A stretch of DNA of 64,000 bases from positions 310,001 through 374,000 of the forward strand of contig NZ_KB891988.1 of the NCBI RefSeq assembly GCF_000373625.1, written 5' to 3'. Positions within the stretch are counted from its first letter, which is position 1. Each line of letters starts with the position of its first letter. The notes beneath the pieces were generated by a model, which did no database searches, was not told the DNA's origin, and saw only the letters and a program-made list of their open reading frames with translations. The translations under genes and the position numbers were made by a program. This DNA is from Streptomyces sp. LaPpAH-108. Lineage in GTDB: Bacteria > Actinomycetota > Actinomycetes > Streptomycetales > Streptomycetaceae. Shown in pieces: positions 28,953 to 38,886 of the stretch.

Positions 28953-31900
28953 GTGACTCAGGGTGCTGGCAAGGACATCACGGCAGACACGACGACCACG
29001 ACGACCGCGACGACCTCGGGGTATCTCCGATTCCCGCACCTCCACGGGGACTTGGTGACCTTCACCGCCGAGGACGACGTCTGGGTGGCCCCGCTCGACG
29101 GCGGCCGGGCCTGGCGGGTGAGCGCGGACAACGTGCCCGTGAACCACCCCCGCATATCCCCCGACGGCACCACCCTCGCCTGGACCTCCACCCGTGACGG
29201 CGCCCCCGAGGTGCACATCGCCCCGGTCGACGGCGGACCCGCCAAGCGGCTGACGTACTGGGGAAGCGGGAAGACCCAGGTGCGCGGCTGGACCCCCGAG
29301 GGGCAGGTCCTCGCGGTCAGCACCCAGGGCCAGGCCAGCCTGCGCCGCACCTGGGCCCGCGCGATCCCGCTCGACGGCGGCCCCGCCACCACCCTGCCGT
29401 ACGGCCCGGTCGGCGACATCGCGTACGGCCCGCACACCGTCCTGCTCTCCGCCCCGATGGGCCGCGAGGCCGCCTGGTGGAAGCGCTACCGGGGCGGCAC
29501 GGCAGGCAAGTTGTGGATCGACCGGGACGGCGACGGCGAGTTCGTCCGGCTCCACGAGGACCTGGACGGCAACATCGAGAACCCCTTCTGGGTCGGGGAC
29601 CGCATCGCCTTCCTCTCCGACCACGAAGGCACCGGCGCCCTCTACTCCTCCCTCGCCGACGGCACCGACCTGCGCCGCCACACCCCCCTCGGGGGCTTCT
29701 ACGCCCGCCAGGCCGCCACCGACGGCACCCGGGTGATCTGGTCCAGCGCGGGCGAACTCCGGCTCCTGGACGACCTCGACGGCGCCGAACCCCGCCGCCT
29801 GGACATCCGCCTCGGCGGCGCCCGCGTCGACCTCCAGCCCCACCAGGTCAGCACCGCCCGCTGGTTCGGCTCCGCCTCCCCGGACCACACCGGACGCGGC
29901 AGCGCCGTCGGCGTGCGCGGCACCGTCCACTGGGTCACCCATCGCGGCGGGCCCGCCCGCGCCCTTGCCGCCCAGCCCGGCGTCCGCGCCCGGCTGCCGC
30001 GCACCTTCCGCGCCGACGGCGAGGAATGGGTGGTCTGGGTGACCGACGCCGAGGGCGACGACGCCCTGGAGTTCGCCCCCGCCACCGGCCTCGCCCCCGG
30101 CGCCGTACCCCGCCGCATCGCCGCCGGACAGCTCGGCCGCGTCCTCGGGCTCGCCATGTCCCCCGACGGCACCCGGGCCGCCGTCGCCTCCCACGACGGA
30201 CGGCTGCTGCTGGTCGAGCGGGAGACCGGCGAGGTCCGCGAGGTCGACCGCAGCGAGCACGGCGACGTGCACGGCCTCGCCTTCTCACCCGACTCCGGCT
30301 GGCTCGCCTGGGCCCACCCCGGCCCCCGCCCGCTCTCCCAGATCCGCCTCGCCAGCACCACCGACCTCACGGTCACCGAGGCCACCCCGCTGCGCTTCCA
30401 GGACTACGCGCCCGCCTTCACCCTGGACGGCAAGCACCTCGCCTTCCTCTCCAGCCGCTCCTTCGACCCCATCTACGACCGGCACGTCTTCGACCTCGCC
30501 TTCGTGGACAGCGTCCGCCCGCACCTGATCACCCTCGCCGCGACCACGCCGTCCCCCTTCGGACCGCAGCGCCACGGCCGCCCCTTCGGCACCCCGGACA
30601 AGGACGAGACCCCGGAGAGCGAGGGCGCCCCGGTCACCCGGATCGACCTCGAAGGCCTCGCCGACCGCATCGTGCCCTTCCCGGTCGAGGCCGCCAGCTA
30701 CACCAACCTGCGCGCCGCCCGCGACGGCGTCCTCTGGCTGCGCCACCCGATGCGCGGCGTCCTCGGCGCCGCCCGCGCCACGCCCGACGCCCCGGACCCC
30801 AAGACCGAGCTGGAGCGGTACGACCTCGCCCAGCAGCGCCTGGAGCACCTGGCCGCCGACGCCGACCACTTCCGGGTCAGCGGCGACGGCAAGCGGGTCC
30901 TGCTGTGGAGCGACGGCCGCCTGCGCGTCGTACCCGCCGACCGGCGCGCCTCCGACGACGAGGAGAGCGACTCCCACATCGTCGTGGACCTCGGCCGCAT
31001 CCGGCACACCGTCGACCCGGTCGCCGAGTGGCGGCAGATGTACGAAGAGACCGGCCGGATCATGCGGGACAACTTCTGGCGCCCCGACATGGGCGGCATC
31101 GACTGGGACGGCGTGCTCGACCGCTACCGCCCCGTCCTCGACCGCGTCGCCACCCACGACGACCTGGTCGACCTCCTCTGGGAGGTGCACGGCGAACTCG
31201 GCACCTCGCACGCCTACGTCACCCCCGGCGGCGGCTACGGCGGCGGCCCCCGCCAGGGCCTGCTCGGCGCCGACATCTCCCGTCACGAGGACGGCAGTTG
31301 GCGGGTGGACCGCATCCTGCCCTCCGAGACCTCCGACCCCGAGGCCCGCTCCCCGCTCGCCGCGCCCGGCGTCGCCGTACGCCCCGGCGACGCGCTCGTG
31401 GCCATCGGCGGCCGACCCGTCGACCCCGTCACCGGCCCCGGCCCGCTGCTCACCGGCACCGCCGGGAAGCCCGTCGAGCTGACCGTCTCCCCGGCGGGCG
31501 GCGGCGAGGTCCGGCACGCCGTGGTGATCCCGCTGTCCGACGAGGAGCCGCTGCGCTACCACGCCTGGGTCGCCGACCGGCGCGCCTACGTCCACGAGAA
31601 GTCCGGCGGCCGGCTCGGCTACCTCCACGTCCCCGACATGCAGGCCCCCGGCTGGGCCCAGATCCACCGCGACCTGCGCGTCGAGGTGGCCCGCGAGGGC
31701 CTGATCGTGGACGTCCGCGAGAACCGGGGCGGCCACACCTCCCAGCTGGTCGTCGAGAAGCTGGCCCGCCGCGTCATCGGCTGGGACCTCCCGCGCGGCA
31801 TGCGCCCCGAGAGCTACCCCCAGGACGCCCCGCGCGGCCCGGTCGTCGCCGTCGCCAACGAGTTCTCCGGCTCCGACGGCGACATCGTCAACGCCGCCAT

Positions 31901-32198
31901 CCGCGCCCTCAACATCGGCCCCGTCGTCGGCACCCGCACCTGGGGCGGCGTCATCGGCATCGACAGCCGCTACCGCCTGGTCGACGGCACGTTGATCACC
32001 CAGCCGAAATACGCCTTCTGGCTGGAGGGCTACGGCTGGGGCGTAGAGAACCACGGCGTGGACCCGGACGTAGAGGTCATCCAGAAACCCCAGGACCACG
32101 CAGCGGGCAGAGACACCCAGTTGGACGAGGCGATACGGCTGGCCCTGGAGGAGCTGGAAAGGGTGCCTTCTAAAACTCCGCCCACTTTGCCAAGTTAA
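28953..32198 (+). CDS. Tricorn-type protease, peptidase family S41
   Basis: The 1081-residue product has the tricorn layout: a beta-propeller pair (about 25-660, repeated [20 protein letters not shown] and [10 protein letters not shown] blades), a C1 helical domain with [10 protein letters not shown] (Ser752-His753, cf. Ser745-His746 of Thermoplasma tricorn), a PDZ domain (about 760-850) and the S41 core with NEFSGSDGD (nucleophile Ser974, cf. Ser965). Tricorn trims peptides released by the proteasome, and actinobacteria have proteasomes. There is no signal peptide, so it is cytoplasmic. A Thr-rich N-terminal extension is present. GTG 28953 is the only reasonable start. Confidence 0.93.
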   Translation: MTQGAGKDITADTTTTTTATTSGYLRFPHLHGDLVTFTAEDDVWVAPLDGGRAWRVSADNVPVNHPRISPDGTTLAWTSTRDGAPEVHIAPVDGGPAKRLTYWGSGKTQVRGWTPEGQVLAVSTQGQASLRRTWARAIPLDGGPATTLPYGPVGDIAYGPHTVLLSAPMGREAAWWKRYRGGTAGKLWIDRDGDGEFVRLHEDLDGNIENPFWVGDRIAFLSDHEGTGALYSSLADGTDLRRHTPLGGFYARQAATDGTRVIWSSAGELRLLDDLDGAEPRRLDIRLGGARVDLQPHQVSTARWFGSASPDHTGRGSAVGVRGTVHWVTHRGGPARALAAQPGVRARLPRTFRADGEEWVVWVTDAEGDDALEFAPATGLAPGAVPRRIAAGQLGRVLGLAMSPDGTRAAVASHDGRLLLVERETGEVREVDRSEHGDVHGLAFSPDSGWLAWAHPGPRPLSQIRLASTTDLTVTEATPLRFQDYAPAFTLDGKHLAFLSSRSFDPIYDRHVFDLAFVDSVRPHLITLAATTPSPFGPQRHGRPFGTPDKDETPESEGAPVTRIDLEGLADRIVPFPVEAASYTNLRAARDGVLWLRHPMRGVLGAARATPDAPDPKTELERYDLAQQRLEHLAADADHFRVSGDGKRVLLWSDGRLRVVPADRRASDDEESDSHIVVDLGRIRHTVDPVAEWRQMYEETGRIMRDNFWRPDMGGIDWDGVLDRYRPVLDRVATHDDLVDLLWEVHGELGTSHAYVTPGGGYGGGPRQGLLGADISRHEDGSWRVDRILPSETSDPEARSPLAAPGVAVRPGDALVAIGGRPVDPVTGPGPLLTGTAGKPVELTVSPAGGGEVRHAVVIPLSDEEPLRYHAWVADRRAYVHEKSGGRLGYLHVPDMQAPGWAQIHRDLRVEVAREGLIVDVRENRGGHTSQLVVEKLARRVIGWDLPRGMRPESYPQDAPRGPVVAVANEFSGSDGDIVNAAIRALNIGPVVGTRTWGGVIGIDSRYRLVDGTLITQPKYAFWLEGYGWGVENHGVDPDVEVIQKPQDHAAGRDTQLDEAIRLALEELERVPSKTPPTLPS

Positions 32199-32245
32199 GG
32201 GGCGCGGGGAACTGCGCGACCAGCCACAACGCGACCCGCACCCGA
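32199..32245. repeat. Streptomyces-type interspersed intergenic repeat
   Basis: Starting right after the tricorn stop, the stretch ggggcgcggggaactgcgcg-accagcc(ac)aacg...cccgcacccg resembles a short GC-rich sequence scattered between genes in many Streptomyces genomes. GGGGCGCGGGG and the CCCGCAC...CCCG part can pair, giving a hairpin suitable for transcript stop or stability. Assignment is from memory of the pattern. Confidence 0.5.
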
Positions 32246-32296
32246 ACGACTACGATGCCCCAAGACCACCGACCCGGCGAAAGCGAGCGCAGCGAA

Positions 32297-32650
32297 ATGG
32301 CGGGAGAGCCGCAGGAGGACTGCCTGTTCTGCAAGATCGTCGCAGGCCAGATCCCCGCAACCGTGGTCCGCGAGACGGACACCACCCTCGCGTTCCGGGA
32401 CATCAACCCCCAGGCCCCGACCCACATCCTGGTGATCCCCAAGGCGCACTACAAGAACGCCGCCACCCTCGCGGCAGCGGCCCCGCAGCTCGCCGCAGAC
32501 GTACTCGCCGAGACGCAGGTCATCGCCGACGAGGAAAAGCTGGAGAGCTACCGCACCGTGTTCAACACGGGCTCCGGCGCAGGCCAGACCGTCTGGCACG
32601 CCCACGCACACGTCCTCGGCGGCCGCGGCCTCGAATGGCCCCCCGGCTAA
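32297..32650 (+). CDS. HIT-family nucleotide-binding hydrolase
   Basis: The 117-residue HINT-type protein carries [14 protein letters not shown] at the start and the catalytic histidine triad in [11 protein letters not shown] at the end. Such proteins hydrolyse adenosine phosphoramidates. I place the start at ATG 32297 (MAGEPQED), the usual N-terminus for the family, although the frame is open back to an ATG at 32255. Its end overlaps a possible upstream start of the RNase Z gene. Confidence 0.9.
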   Translation: MAGEPQEDCLFCKIVAGQIPATVVRETDTTLAFRDINPQAPTHILVIPKAHYKNAATLAAAAPQLAADVLAETQVIADEEKLESYRTVFNTGSGAGQTVWHAHAHVLGGRGLEWPPG

Positions 32651-32655
32651 AAGAG

Positions 32656-33561
32656 ATGTCCGTACGCGAACTCGTCGTCCTCGGCACCGCCAGCCAGGTC
32701 CCCACCCGGCACCGCAACCACAACGGCTATCTGCTCCGCTGGGACGGCGAGGGCATCCTGTTCGACCCCGGCGAGGGCACCCAGCGGCAGATGCTGCGCG
32801 CCGGGGTCGCCGCGCACGACCTGAACCGGATCTGCGTCACCCACTTCCACGGTGACCACAGCCTGGGCCTGGCCGGAGTGATCCAGCGGATCAACCTGGA
32901 CCGGGTGCCGCACGAGATCACCGCGCACTACCCGCGCTCCGGGCAGCGCTTCTTCGACCGGCTGCGGTACGCCACCGCCTACCGCGAGACCGTCGCCCTC
33001 ACCGAGGCCCCCGCCGACACCGACGGCGTGCTGGCGACGACCCCCGCCTACACGCTGGAGGCCCGCCGCCTCTCCCACCCCGTCGAGTCCTACGGCTACC
33101 GGCTCACCGAACCCGACGCCGTGCGGATGCTGCCCGACCGGCTCGCCGCGCACGGCATCGCGGGCCCGGACGTGGGCCGTCTCCGCCGCGAGGGCGCGCT
33201 CGGCGGGGTGACGCTGGCGGAGGTCAGCGAGATCCGGCGCGGGCAGCGGTTCGCGTTCGTCATGGACACCCGGCTGTGCGAGGGCGTCCACGCGCTGGCC
33301 GAGGGCTGCGACCTGCTGGTCATCGAGTCCACCTTCCTGGACGAGGACGTACGACTCGCCGAGGAACACGGTCACTTGACCGCAGGACAGGCCGCGACCG
33401 TGGCCCGGGACGCGGGGGTGCGGCACCTGGTCCTCACCCACTTCAGCCAGCGCTACTCCGACCCCGGCGCCTTCGAGCACCAGGCCCGTGCGGCGGGCTT
33501 CACCGGGGAGCTGACCGTGGCCCGCGATCTCCAGCGCGTCCCGGTGCCCAAGCGCCGCTGA
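32656..33561 (+). CDS. rnz: Ribonuclease Z
   Basis: The 301-residue metallo-beta-lactamase-fold enzyme cuts the 3' trailer from tRNA precursors. It shows the RNase Z pattern: [45 protein letters not shown], the metal ligand in [14 protein letters not shown] and [14 protein letters not shown] 32656 ([10 protein letters not shown]) matches the family N-terminus; the ATG at 32635 would overlap the HIT gene. It is probably co-transcribed with the HIT gene 5 bases upstream. Confidence 0.93.
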   Translation: MSVRELVVLGTASQVPTRHRNHNGYLLRWDGEGILFDPGEGTQRQMLRAGVAAHDLNRICVTHFHGDHSLGLAGVIQRINLDRVPHEITAHYPRSGQRFFDRLRYATAYRETVALTEAPADTDGVLATTPAYTLEARRLSHPVESYGYRLTEPDAVRMLPDRLAAHGIAGPDVGRLRREGALGGVTLAEVSEIRRGQRFAFVMDTRLCEGVHALAEGCDLLVIESTFLDEDVRLAEEHGHLTAGQAATVARDAGVRHLVLTHFSQRYSDPGAFEHQARAAGFTGELTVARDLQRVPVPKRR

Positions 33562-33615
33562 GCGCCACCCGGGCGGCCGGATGAAAGGGCGGGTAAAGGG
33601 CCGTACGATGCTCTG

Positions 33616-34608
33616 ATGCCCCTCCCCAAAGCTGAACTGCACCTGCACATCGAAGGCACCCTGGAACCCGAGCTGGCCTTCCGGCTGGCCGGGCGCAACG
33701 GCGTGACGCTGCCGTACGCGGACACCGAGGCGCTGCGCGAGGCGTACCGGTTCGAGGACCTTCAGTCCTTCCTGAACCTGTACTACGAGCTGATGGCCGT
33801 CCTGCGCACCGAGCGGGACTTCGAGGACCTGGCCAACGCCTACCTCGCCCGCGCCGCCGCGCAGGGGGTCCGGCACGCCGAGATCTTCTTCGACCCGCAG
33901 GCGCATCTGGCCCGGGGCGTGGACATGGGCACCGTGGTCGAGGGGCTGTGGCGGGCGCTCGGCTCCAGCGTGGAGAACCACGGCGTCTCCACCCGGCTGA
34001 TCATGTGCTTCCTGCGCGACGAGTCCGCCGAGTCCGCGCTCGCCACCCTGGACGCGGCCAAGCCGTACCTGGACCGGATCACCGGTGTCGGCCTGGACTC
34101 CGCCGAGGTCGGCCACCCGCCGGTGAAGTTCCGCGAGGTGTACGAGGCCGCCGCCGCGCTCGGTCTGCGGCGCGTGGCGCACGCGGGCGAGGAGGGGCCG
34201 CCGGAGTACATCACCGAGGCGCTGGACGTCCTCGGCGTCGAGCGCGTCGACCACGGGCTGCGCTGCGTGGAGGACCCGGCGCTGGTGGAGCGGCTGGTCC
34301 GCGACCGGGTGCCGCTCACCCTGTGCCCGCTGTCCAACGTGCGCCTGCGCACCGTGGACACCCTGGCCGACCACCCGCTCCCGGCGATGCTGGAAGCGGG
34401 CCTGATGTGCACGGTCAACTCCGACGACCCCGCCTACTTCGGCGGCTACGCGGGCGACAACTTCGCCGCGGTCCACGAGACCCTCGACCTGTCCCAGGAC
34501 CGCCTGCGCGAGCTGGCCCGCAACTCCTTCCTCGCCTCCTTCCTGGAGGACGACGAGGAGCTGCGCGCCCGTTACCTCGCCGAGGTGGAGGCGTACGAGT
34601 TCGAGTGA
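33616..34608 (+). CDS. Adenine/adenosine deaminase family protein (adenine-deaminase-like signature)
   Basis: The 330-residue metal-dependent amidohydrolase-fold deaminase has zinc ligands in ELHLHIEG (HxH) and VAHAGEEG, plus SDDPAYF near residue 272. The opening LPKAELHLHIEGTLEPE and the AEIFFDPQAHLARGV stretch are closer to fungal/bacterial adenine deaminases than to classical adenosine deaminases, which usually have HxHLDG. Substrate choice therefore leans to adenine, but this is by eye. Its 3' end overlaps the convergent MFS gene by 37 bp. Confidence 0.87.
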   Translation: MPLPKAELHLHIEGTLEPELAFRLAGRNGVTLPYADTEALREAYRFEDLQSFLNLYYELMAVLRTERDFEDLANAYLARAAAQGVRHAEIFFDPQAHLARGVDMGTVVEGLWRALGSSVENHGVSTRLIMCFLRDESAESALATLDAAKPYLDRITGVGLDSAEVGHPPVKFREVYEAAAALGLRRVAHAGEEGPPEYITEALDVLGVERVDHGLRCVEDPALVERLVRDRVPLTLCPLSNVRLRTVDTLADHPLPAMLEAGLMCTVNSDDPAYFGGYAGDNFAAVHETLDLSQDRLRELARNSFLASFLEDDEELRARYLAEVEAYEFE

Positions 34609-35987
34609 CCGGGGAGCGCGCGGACCGGGAGACCGGGGGCGCTCTCCGCCAGGAGGGGTTCCAGGAACGGGACCGTCTCCGGGTGGGGCACCCGGTCCGC
34701 GAGCACCACGTCGGGGATCTCCACGCGCGGGATCTCCATGCGGGGGGTCTCCCCGAGCGCGGCCTCCACGAGCGCCGCCTCCGCGAGCGAGGTTCCCGCC
34801 TGCGGGAGTTCCGCGAGCGGGATCTCCACCACCGGCAGGTCCGCGACCCGCGTCGTCCGCCGTGCCGGGGCGCTCGCGCGCAGGGCCGCCGCCGTCATCG
34901 GGACCGCTGACAGCAGCAGGACGACGGCCAGGATCCGGCCCATCGCCGGGTAACCCGCCCACGCCGACAGCAGGCTGCCGGCCAGCGGTCCGGCCGCCGT
35001 GCCGAGCGCGCCCGCCGAGCCGACCAGCACCGCCCAGCGCCCGCGCGGGTCCAGGGAGGCGGCCAGCCCGATGACGTACGACAGCACGAGCGGGTAGCAG
35101 GCGTTCCAGGCGATCTCCCCGCCCGCGAACGACACCGGGCCCGAGGCCGACGCGCTGAGCACGACGCAGGCCGCGATCAGCGCCGTACCGACGCCGATCG
35201 GCGCCGCGCGGCCGAGCCGCGGTCCGAGCGCGCCCGCGCCGAGGACGCCGAGCAGTCCGGCGCCGAGCGCGACGGCGAACACCGCGCCGACGGTGACCTC
35301 GGTGAGATGGGCCTGGTGGAGGCCGATCCGGCCGCTCACGCCCCACAGGGAGTTCTGCGCGAGGGACCAGCAGGGCATGGCGGCGGCCAGCAGCAGCCCG
35401 GTGCGCCGGTGGGGGAGCGGGGCGGGTGCGGCGGTGGTCGTGGTGGTGGCCGCGTGGGCGTCCAGGCGGCCGGTGACAGGGAGGACCGCGAGCGCGGTCA
35501 GGGCGATCGCCGCGAGCGGCAGGCCGTGGCCCGGACCGAGGTGCGGGATCGTCAGATAGAGGGCGCCCGCGAGGGCGGAGACGGTGAGCAGGCCGAGCGT
35601 GGTGACCCGGTGCGGGTCGGGGCGGCCCGCTATGCCGCTCGCGGCGACGGCCGTGGCGGTGCCCGAGCCGAGGCCGCCGACGATCACGCCCGCGACGACC
35701 GCCGGAATCGAGCCGGTGAGGGCGGCGGCGCCGTAGCCGAGGACGGCGAGCGTGAGGCCGACGCGGGCCAGGGTGCGCGCCCCGGCCCGTCCGCCGCGCG
35801 CCGCCAGCAGGAACCCGGCGGTGGCCGAACTCAGCAGCAGGGCGCTGCCGGTGGCCCCGGCCTCGGTGGTGGTGAGCGGAAGTCCGGCGTCGAGTCTGCC
35901 GACGGTGGTGGGCAGCAGATACGGCGCGAGATACCCGGCCGTGAAAAGGGCGACGAGGGGCCAGGGGGTGGTGCGGGGGGCGGACAC
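34572..35987 (-). CDS. MFS-type membrane transporter with pentad-repeat tail
   Basis: The ~471-residue product has about twelve hydrophobic segments from WPLVALFTAGYLAPYLLPTT to about residue 380, with an MFS-like two-half layout. The C-terminal ~90 residues are soluble and contain ten consecutive five-residue units (VADLP, VVEIP, LAELP ... RMEIP, RVEIP) encoded at 34698-34847. The start is uncertain: GTG 35987 with GGGA upstream is preferred because the longer frame to ATG 36155 reads through an AT-rich, promoter-like stretch and would add an untypical N-terminus. The substrate is unknown. Confidence 0.7.
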   Translation of the reverse strand: MSAPRTTPWPLVALFTAGYLAPYLLPTTVGRLDAGLPLTTTEAGATGSALLLSSATAGFLLAARGGRAGARTLARVGLTLAVLGYGAAALTGSIPAVVAGVIVGGLGSGTATAVAASGIAGRPDPHRVTTLGLLTVSALAGALYLTIPHLGPGHGLPLAAIALTALAVLPVTGRLDAHAATTTTTAAPAPLPHRRTGLLLAAAMPCWSLAQNSLWGVSGRIGLHQAHLTEVTVGAVFAVALGAGLLGVLGAGALGPRLGRAAPIGVGTALIAACVVLSASASGPVSFAGGEIAWNACYPLVLSYVIGLAASLDPRGRWAVLVGSAGALGTAAGPLAGSLLSAWAGYPAMGRILAVVLLLSAVPMTAAALRASAPARRTTRVADLPVVEIPLAELPQAGTSLAEAALVEAALGETPRMEIPRVEIPDVVLADRVPHPETVPFLEPLLAESAPGLPVRALPGHSNSYASTSAR

Positions 35988-36237
35988 GGGCGTTCCCAGG
36001 GCAGGCGAGAGCGACAGCTCGAAAGGATGCGAGAGGGGGGAGAGAGGCGCCGGTGGTCCGGGGGACGGGAGGGCGCGAGCAAGTTGTATCAAGCACGTGG
36101 TTTCGAGCAGAAGTTGAGTGAGTGTGATCTGAGTCACATATAGTTTGGGACGCATGATCGCGGGTACTCGCTTGCGCTCCTCCGGGTGGGTGACCGGGTG
36201 AGCGGTCGGTTTGTGATCTCCGGTGATCGCGAACGGC

Positions 36238-36410
36238 CGTGGATGCGCTATGGTTGATCACGTCGCGGTCGCCGGAACTCCCGGTGGCGGACAGTGCGTT
36301 GGTGGTCCAAGGAAAGACGCCCCGCTTCCTGCGGGGAAATGCAGGTGCAAGGCCTGCCCGGCGCTCGATCGAGCCCCATCCCGTCGTTCGGCGGGGTGGG
36401 GCTCTTTGCT
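36238..36410 (+). ncRNA. Candidate structured RNA or attenuated leader ending in a strong terminator
   Basis: Three stacked hairpins (36268-36292; CCCCGC/GCGGGG at 36320-36336; GCAGG/CCTGC at 36341-36357) are followed by a 13-base-pair terminator stem, GAGCCCCATCCCG (36371-36383) with CGGGGTGGGGCTC (36392-36404), and TTT. There is no convincing ORF. The terminator ends 126 bases before kdgD, so this is either an independent small RNA or a leader for the kdgD-gudD operon. TATGGT at 36249-36254 is a possible -10 box, but that would place the RNA start near 36260. No riboswitch class that I know fits. Confidence 0.45.
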
Positions 36411-36529
36411 GTGCGCGCGCCCCTGCCGCTGCCGCGCCCCCTCCCGCTGCGCCATTGACGGTGTCATGTACGTGTACCTAGCCTCTGTTCTCATACGTGA
36501 TCGGCATTCACAAGGGGAGATGATGGCCG

Positions 36530-37477
36530 ATGAGCGACGACCCGGACCCGCGGAACGTGGCACGACGGCTGCGGGAGGGCATGGCACACGGCGTCCTGTC
36601 CTTCCCGCTCACCGCCTTCCACGACGACGGCACCCTCGACCCCGACGGCTTCCGCGCCCATGTGGCCTCCCGGCTCGCGGCCGGACCCGGCGCCCTCTTC
36701 CCGGCCTGCGGCACCGGTGAGTTCTTCTCCCTGGACGAGGGCGAGTACCGGCAGGTCGTCGCCATCGCCGTCCAGGAGGCGGCCGGGCGGGTGCCGGTGG
36801 TCGCCGGGACCGGGTACGGCTGGGCGCAGGCCGCACGCTTCGCCCGGATCGCCGAGGACGCCGGGGCCGACGCCCTCCTTGTCCTCCCGCATTACCTCAC
36901 CGCCGCCCCGCAGGACGGCCTCGTCGCCCAGCTGGAGCGGCTGGCCGCCCGCACCCGGCTCCCGCTGATCACCTACCAGCGCGGCCAAGTCGCCTACACC
37001 ACCGAGTCGTTGCGCCGCCTGACCCGCATCCCCGGCGTCATCGGCCTCAAGGACGGCCACGGCGATCTCGACCGTCTCCGGCGCCTCACCCTGGCCGCCC
37101 CCGAGGACTTCCTCTTCTTCAACGGCGCCGCCACCGCCGAACTCCAGGCCCGCGCCTACGCCGCCGTCGGCGTCCCCGCCTACTCCTCCGCCGCGCACGC
37201 CTTCGCCCCCGAGATCGCGGGCGCCTTCTTCACCGCCCTGCGCGGCGGCGACCACGGCACCACCGAGAAGCTGCTCCGGGAGTTCTACGGCCCCTTCGCC
37301 GACCTCCGCGACCGGGTGCCCGGGTACGCGGTCTCCCTGGTCAAGGCGGCGGCGAGGCTGCGCGGACAGCGGGTCGGGCCCGTGCGCGCCCCGCTCACCG
37401 ACCCGTCGGGCGCCGACCTCGGTGCGCTGCGGGAGCTGCTGACCGCCGGGCTCGACCTGGTGGGGGCCGCGCTGTGA
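36530..37477 (+). CDS. kdgD: 5-dehydro-4-deoxyglucarate dehydratase
   Basis: The 315-residue DapA-superfamily TIM barrel has the Schiff-base lysine in VIGLKDGHGD (about residue 181), FPACGTGEFFSL near the N-terminus and the TYQRGQ tyrosine. It dehydrates and decarboxylates 5-dehydro-4-deoxyglucarate to 2,5-dioxopentanoate, feeding 2-oxoglutarate. GGGGAG at 36514-36519 is 10 bases before ATG 36530. Its TGA overlaps the gudD GTG by 4 bp, so the two pathway steps are coupled. GTAC-rich sequence at 36468-36478 may hold a GntR-type operator. Confidence 0.93.
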   Translation: MSDDPDPRNVARRLREGMAHGVLSFPLTAFHDDGTLDPDGFRAHVASRLAAGPGALFPACGTGEFFSLDEGEYRQVVAIAVQEAAGRVPVVAGTGYGWAQAARFARIAEDAGADALLVLPHYLTAAPQDGLVAQLERLAARTRLPLITYQRGQVAYTTESLRRLTRIPGVIGLKDGHGDLDRLRRLTLAAPEDFLFFNGAATAELQARAYAAVGVPAYSSAAHAFAPEIAGAFFTALRGGDHGTTEKLLREFYGPFADLRDRVPGYAVSLVKAAARLRGQRVGPVRAPLTDPSGADLGALRELLTAGLDLVGAAL

Positions 37478-38763
37478 ACCGTGAACTGACCGTGGTGGAG
37501 GTCCGGTTGACCCCCGTCCTGGTGGCCGACCCGCCGCTGCTCAACGCCCAGGGCGTGCACCAGCCGTACACCCCCCGGCTGATCGTGGAGGTGGTCACGG
37601 AGGGCGGGGCGACCGGGCTCGGGGAGACGTACGGGGACACCGATTACCTGGAGCTGGCGCGTCCGCTGGCCGAGCATCTCGTCGGCCGCTCGGTCATGGA
37701 TGTGAACCCGCTCTTCGGACTCGGGCTCGACGTGGACGAGGAGCGGGTGCGGGGCGCGCTGGACGCGGGCGGGCTGCGCGGGGTGCGCAGCGCGGACAAG
37801 CTGCGGCTCTCGGTGCTCTCCGCCTTCGAGGTCGCCTGTCTGGACGCGCAGGGGCGGGCGCTCGGGCTGCCCGTGCACGCGCTGCTCGGAGGGCGGGTGC
37901 GGGACTCGGTGGAGTACAGCGCGTACCTCTTCTACAAGTGGGGCGCCCATCCGGACGGCGTGCCGCACGAGCCGGACGGCTGGGGTGCGGCGCTCGACCC
38001 CGAGGGGATCGTCGCGCAGGCCCGTCTCTTCGCGGAGCGGTACGGGTTCACCTCCTTCAAGCTCAAGGGCGGCGTCTTCCCGCCGGAGCAGGAGGTCGCC
38101 GCCGTGCACGCCCTCGCCGGGGCGTTCCCCGGGCAGCCGCTGCGGCTCGACCCCAACGGGGCCTGGTCGGTGCCGACCTCGCTGAAGGTGGCGGCCGAAC
38201 TCGCGGATGTACTGGAGTACTTGGAGGACCCGACGCTGGGCACACCGGCGATGGCCGAGGTGGCCGCCGGGTGCGGGGTGCCGCTGGCCACCAACATGTG
38301 CGTGACCACCTTCGGGGAGATCCGGGAGGCGTTCCTGAGCGACGCCGTGCAGGTCGTCCTCTCCGACCACCACTACTGGGGCGGGCTGCGCAACACCCGG
38401 CATCTCGCGGCGATATGCGCGGCCTTCGGGGTCGGGGTGTCCATGCACTCCAACACCCATCTCGGCATCAGCCTGGCCGCGATGACCCAGGTCGCCTCGA
38501 CCGTGCCGAACCTCCACCACGCGTGCGACTCGCACTATCCGTGGCAGGCGGAGGACGTACTCACGTCACGGATCGCTTTCACCGGGGGCCGGGTCGAGGT
38601 GTCCGAACAGCCCGGCCTTGGCATCGAGTTGGACCGTGACGAGCTGGCCCGATTGCATCGGCGCTGGGCCGGGGACGACGGGCGGCTGCGCGAGCGGGAC
38701 GACGCGGCGGCGATGCGGGTGGCCGAACCGGGGTGGCGGACACCGGTGATGCCGCGCTGGTGA
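37474..38763 (+). CDS. gudD: Glucarate dehydratase
   Basis: The 429-residue enolase-superfamily enzyme matches glucarate dehydratase: TGLGETYGD early, the KxK base motif FKLKGG, LDPNGAW, LEDPTLG, ATNMCVT and the second catalytic histidine in HSNTHLGISLAAM. It dehydrates D-glucarate to 5-dehydro-4-deoxyglucarate, the substrate of KdgD encoded just upstream. GTG 37474 overlaps the kdgD stop. Together the two genes make a compact D-glucarate catabolic unit without an adjacent transporter or semialdehyde dehydrogenase. Confidence 0.94.
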   Translation: MNRELTVVEVRLTPVLVADPPLLNAQGVHQPYTPRLIVEVVTEGGATGLGETYGDTDYLELARPLAEHLVGRSVMDVNPLFGLGLDVDEERVRGALDAGGLRGVRSADKLRLSVLSAFEVACLDAQGRALGLPVHALLGGRVRDSVEYSAYLFYKWGAHPDGVPHEPDGWGAALDPEGIVAQARLFAERYGFTSFKLKGGVFPPEQEVAAVHALAGAFPGQPLRLDPNGAWSVPTSLKVAAELADVLEYLEDPTLGTPAMAEVAAGCGVPLATNMCVTTFGEIREAFLSDAVQVVLSDHHYWGGLRNTRHLAAICAAFGVGVSMHSNTHLGISLAAMTQVASTVPNLHHACDSHYPWQAEDVLTSRIAFTGGRVEVSEQPGLGIELDRDELARLHRRWAGDDGRLRERDDAAAMRVAEPGWRTPVMPRW

Positions 38764-38886
38764 GGGGCGGTCCCCGCGCGGCTCGGCTCCGGGTACCGCC
38801 CGGGGCGGACGTCGTGGCGGGACCTGCCGGTACGCGGCCGACGTGGTGCACACTGGCCAGATCCGCACCACGACAGGGAGCCAGCC

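Noticed and set aside
33948..34910. Plus-strand ORF resembling pentapeptide repeats (RDLHA, RGLHE ...)
   Set aside because: It is the opposite-strand reading of the MFS tail repeats and the shadow of the deaminase gene; no start or ribosome site supports it.
36238..36410. Known riboswitch or 6S/SRP/tmRNA
   Set aside because: No conserved core of cobalamin, TPP, SAM, glycine, ydaO, fluoride or guanidine classes, nor of SRP or tmRNA, could be recognised by eye.
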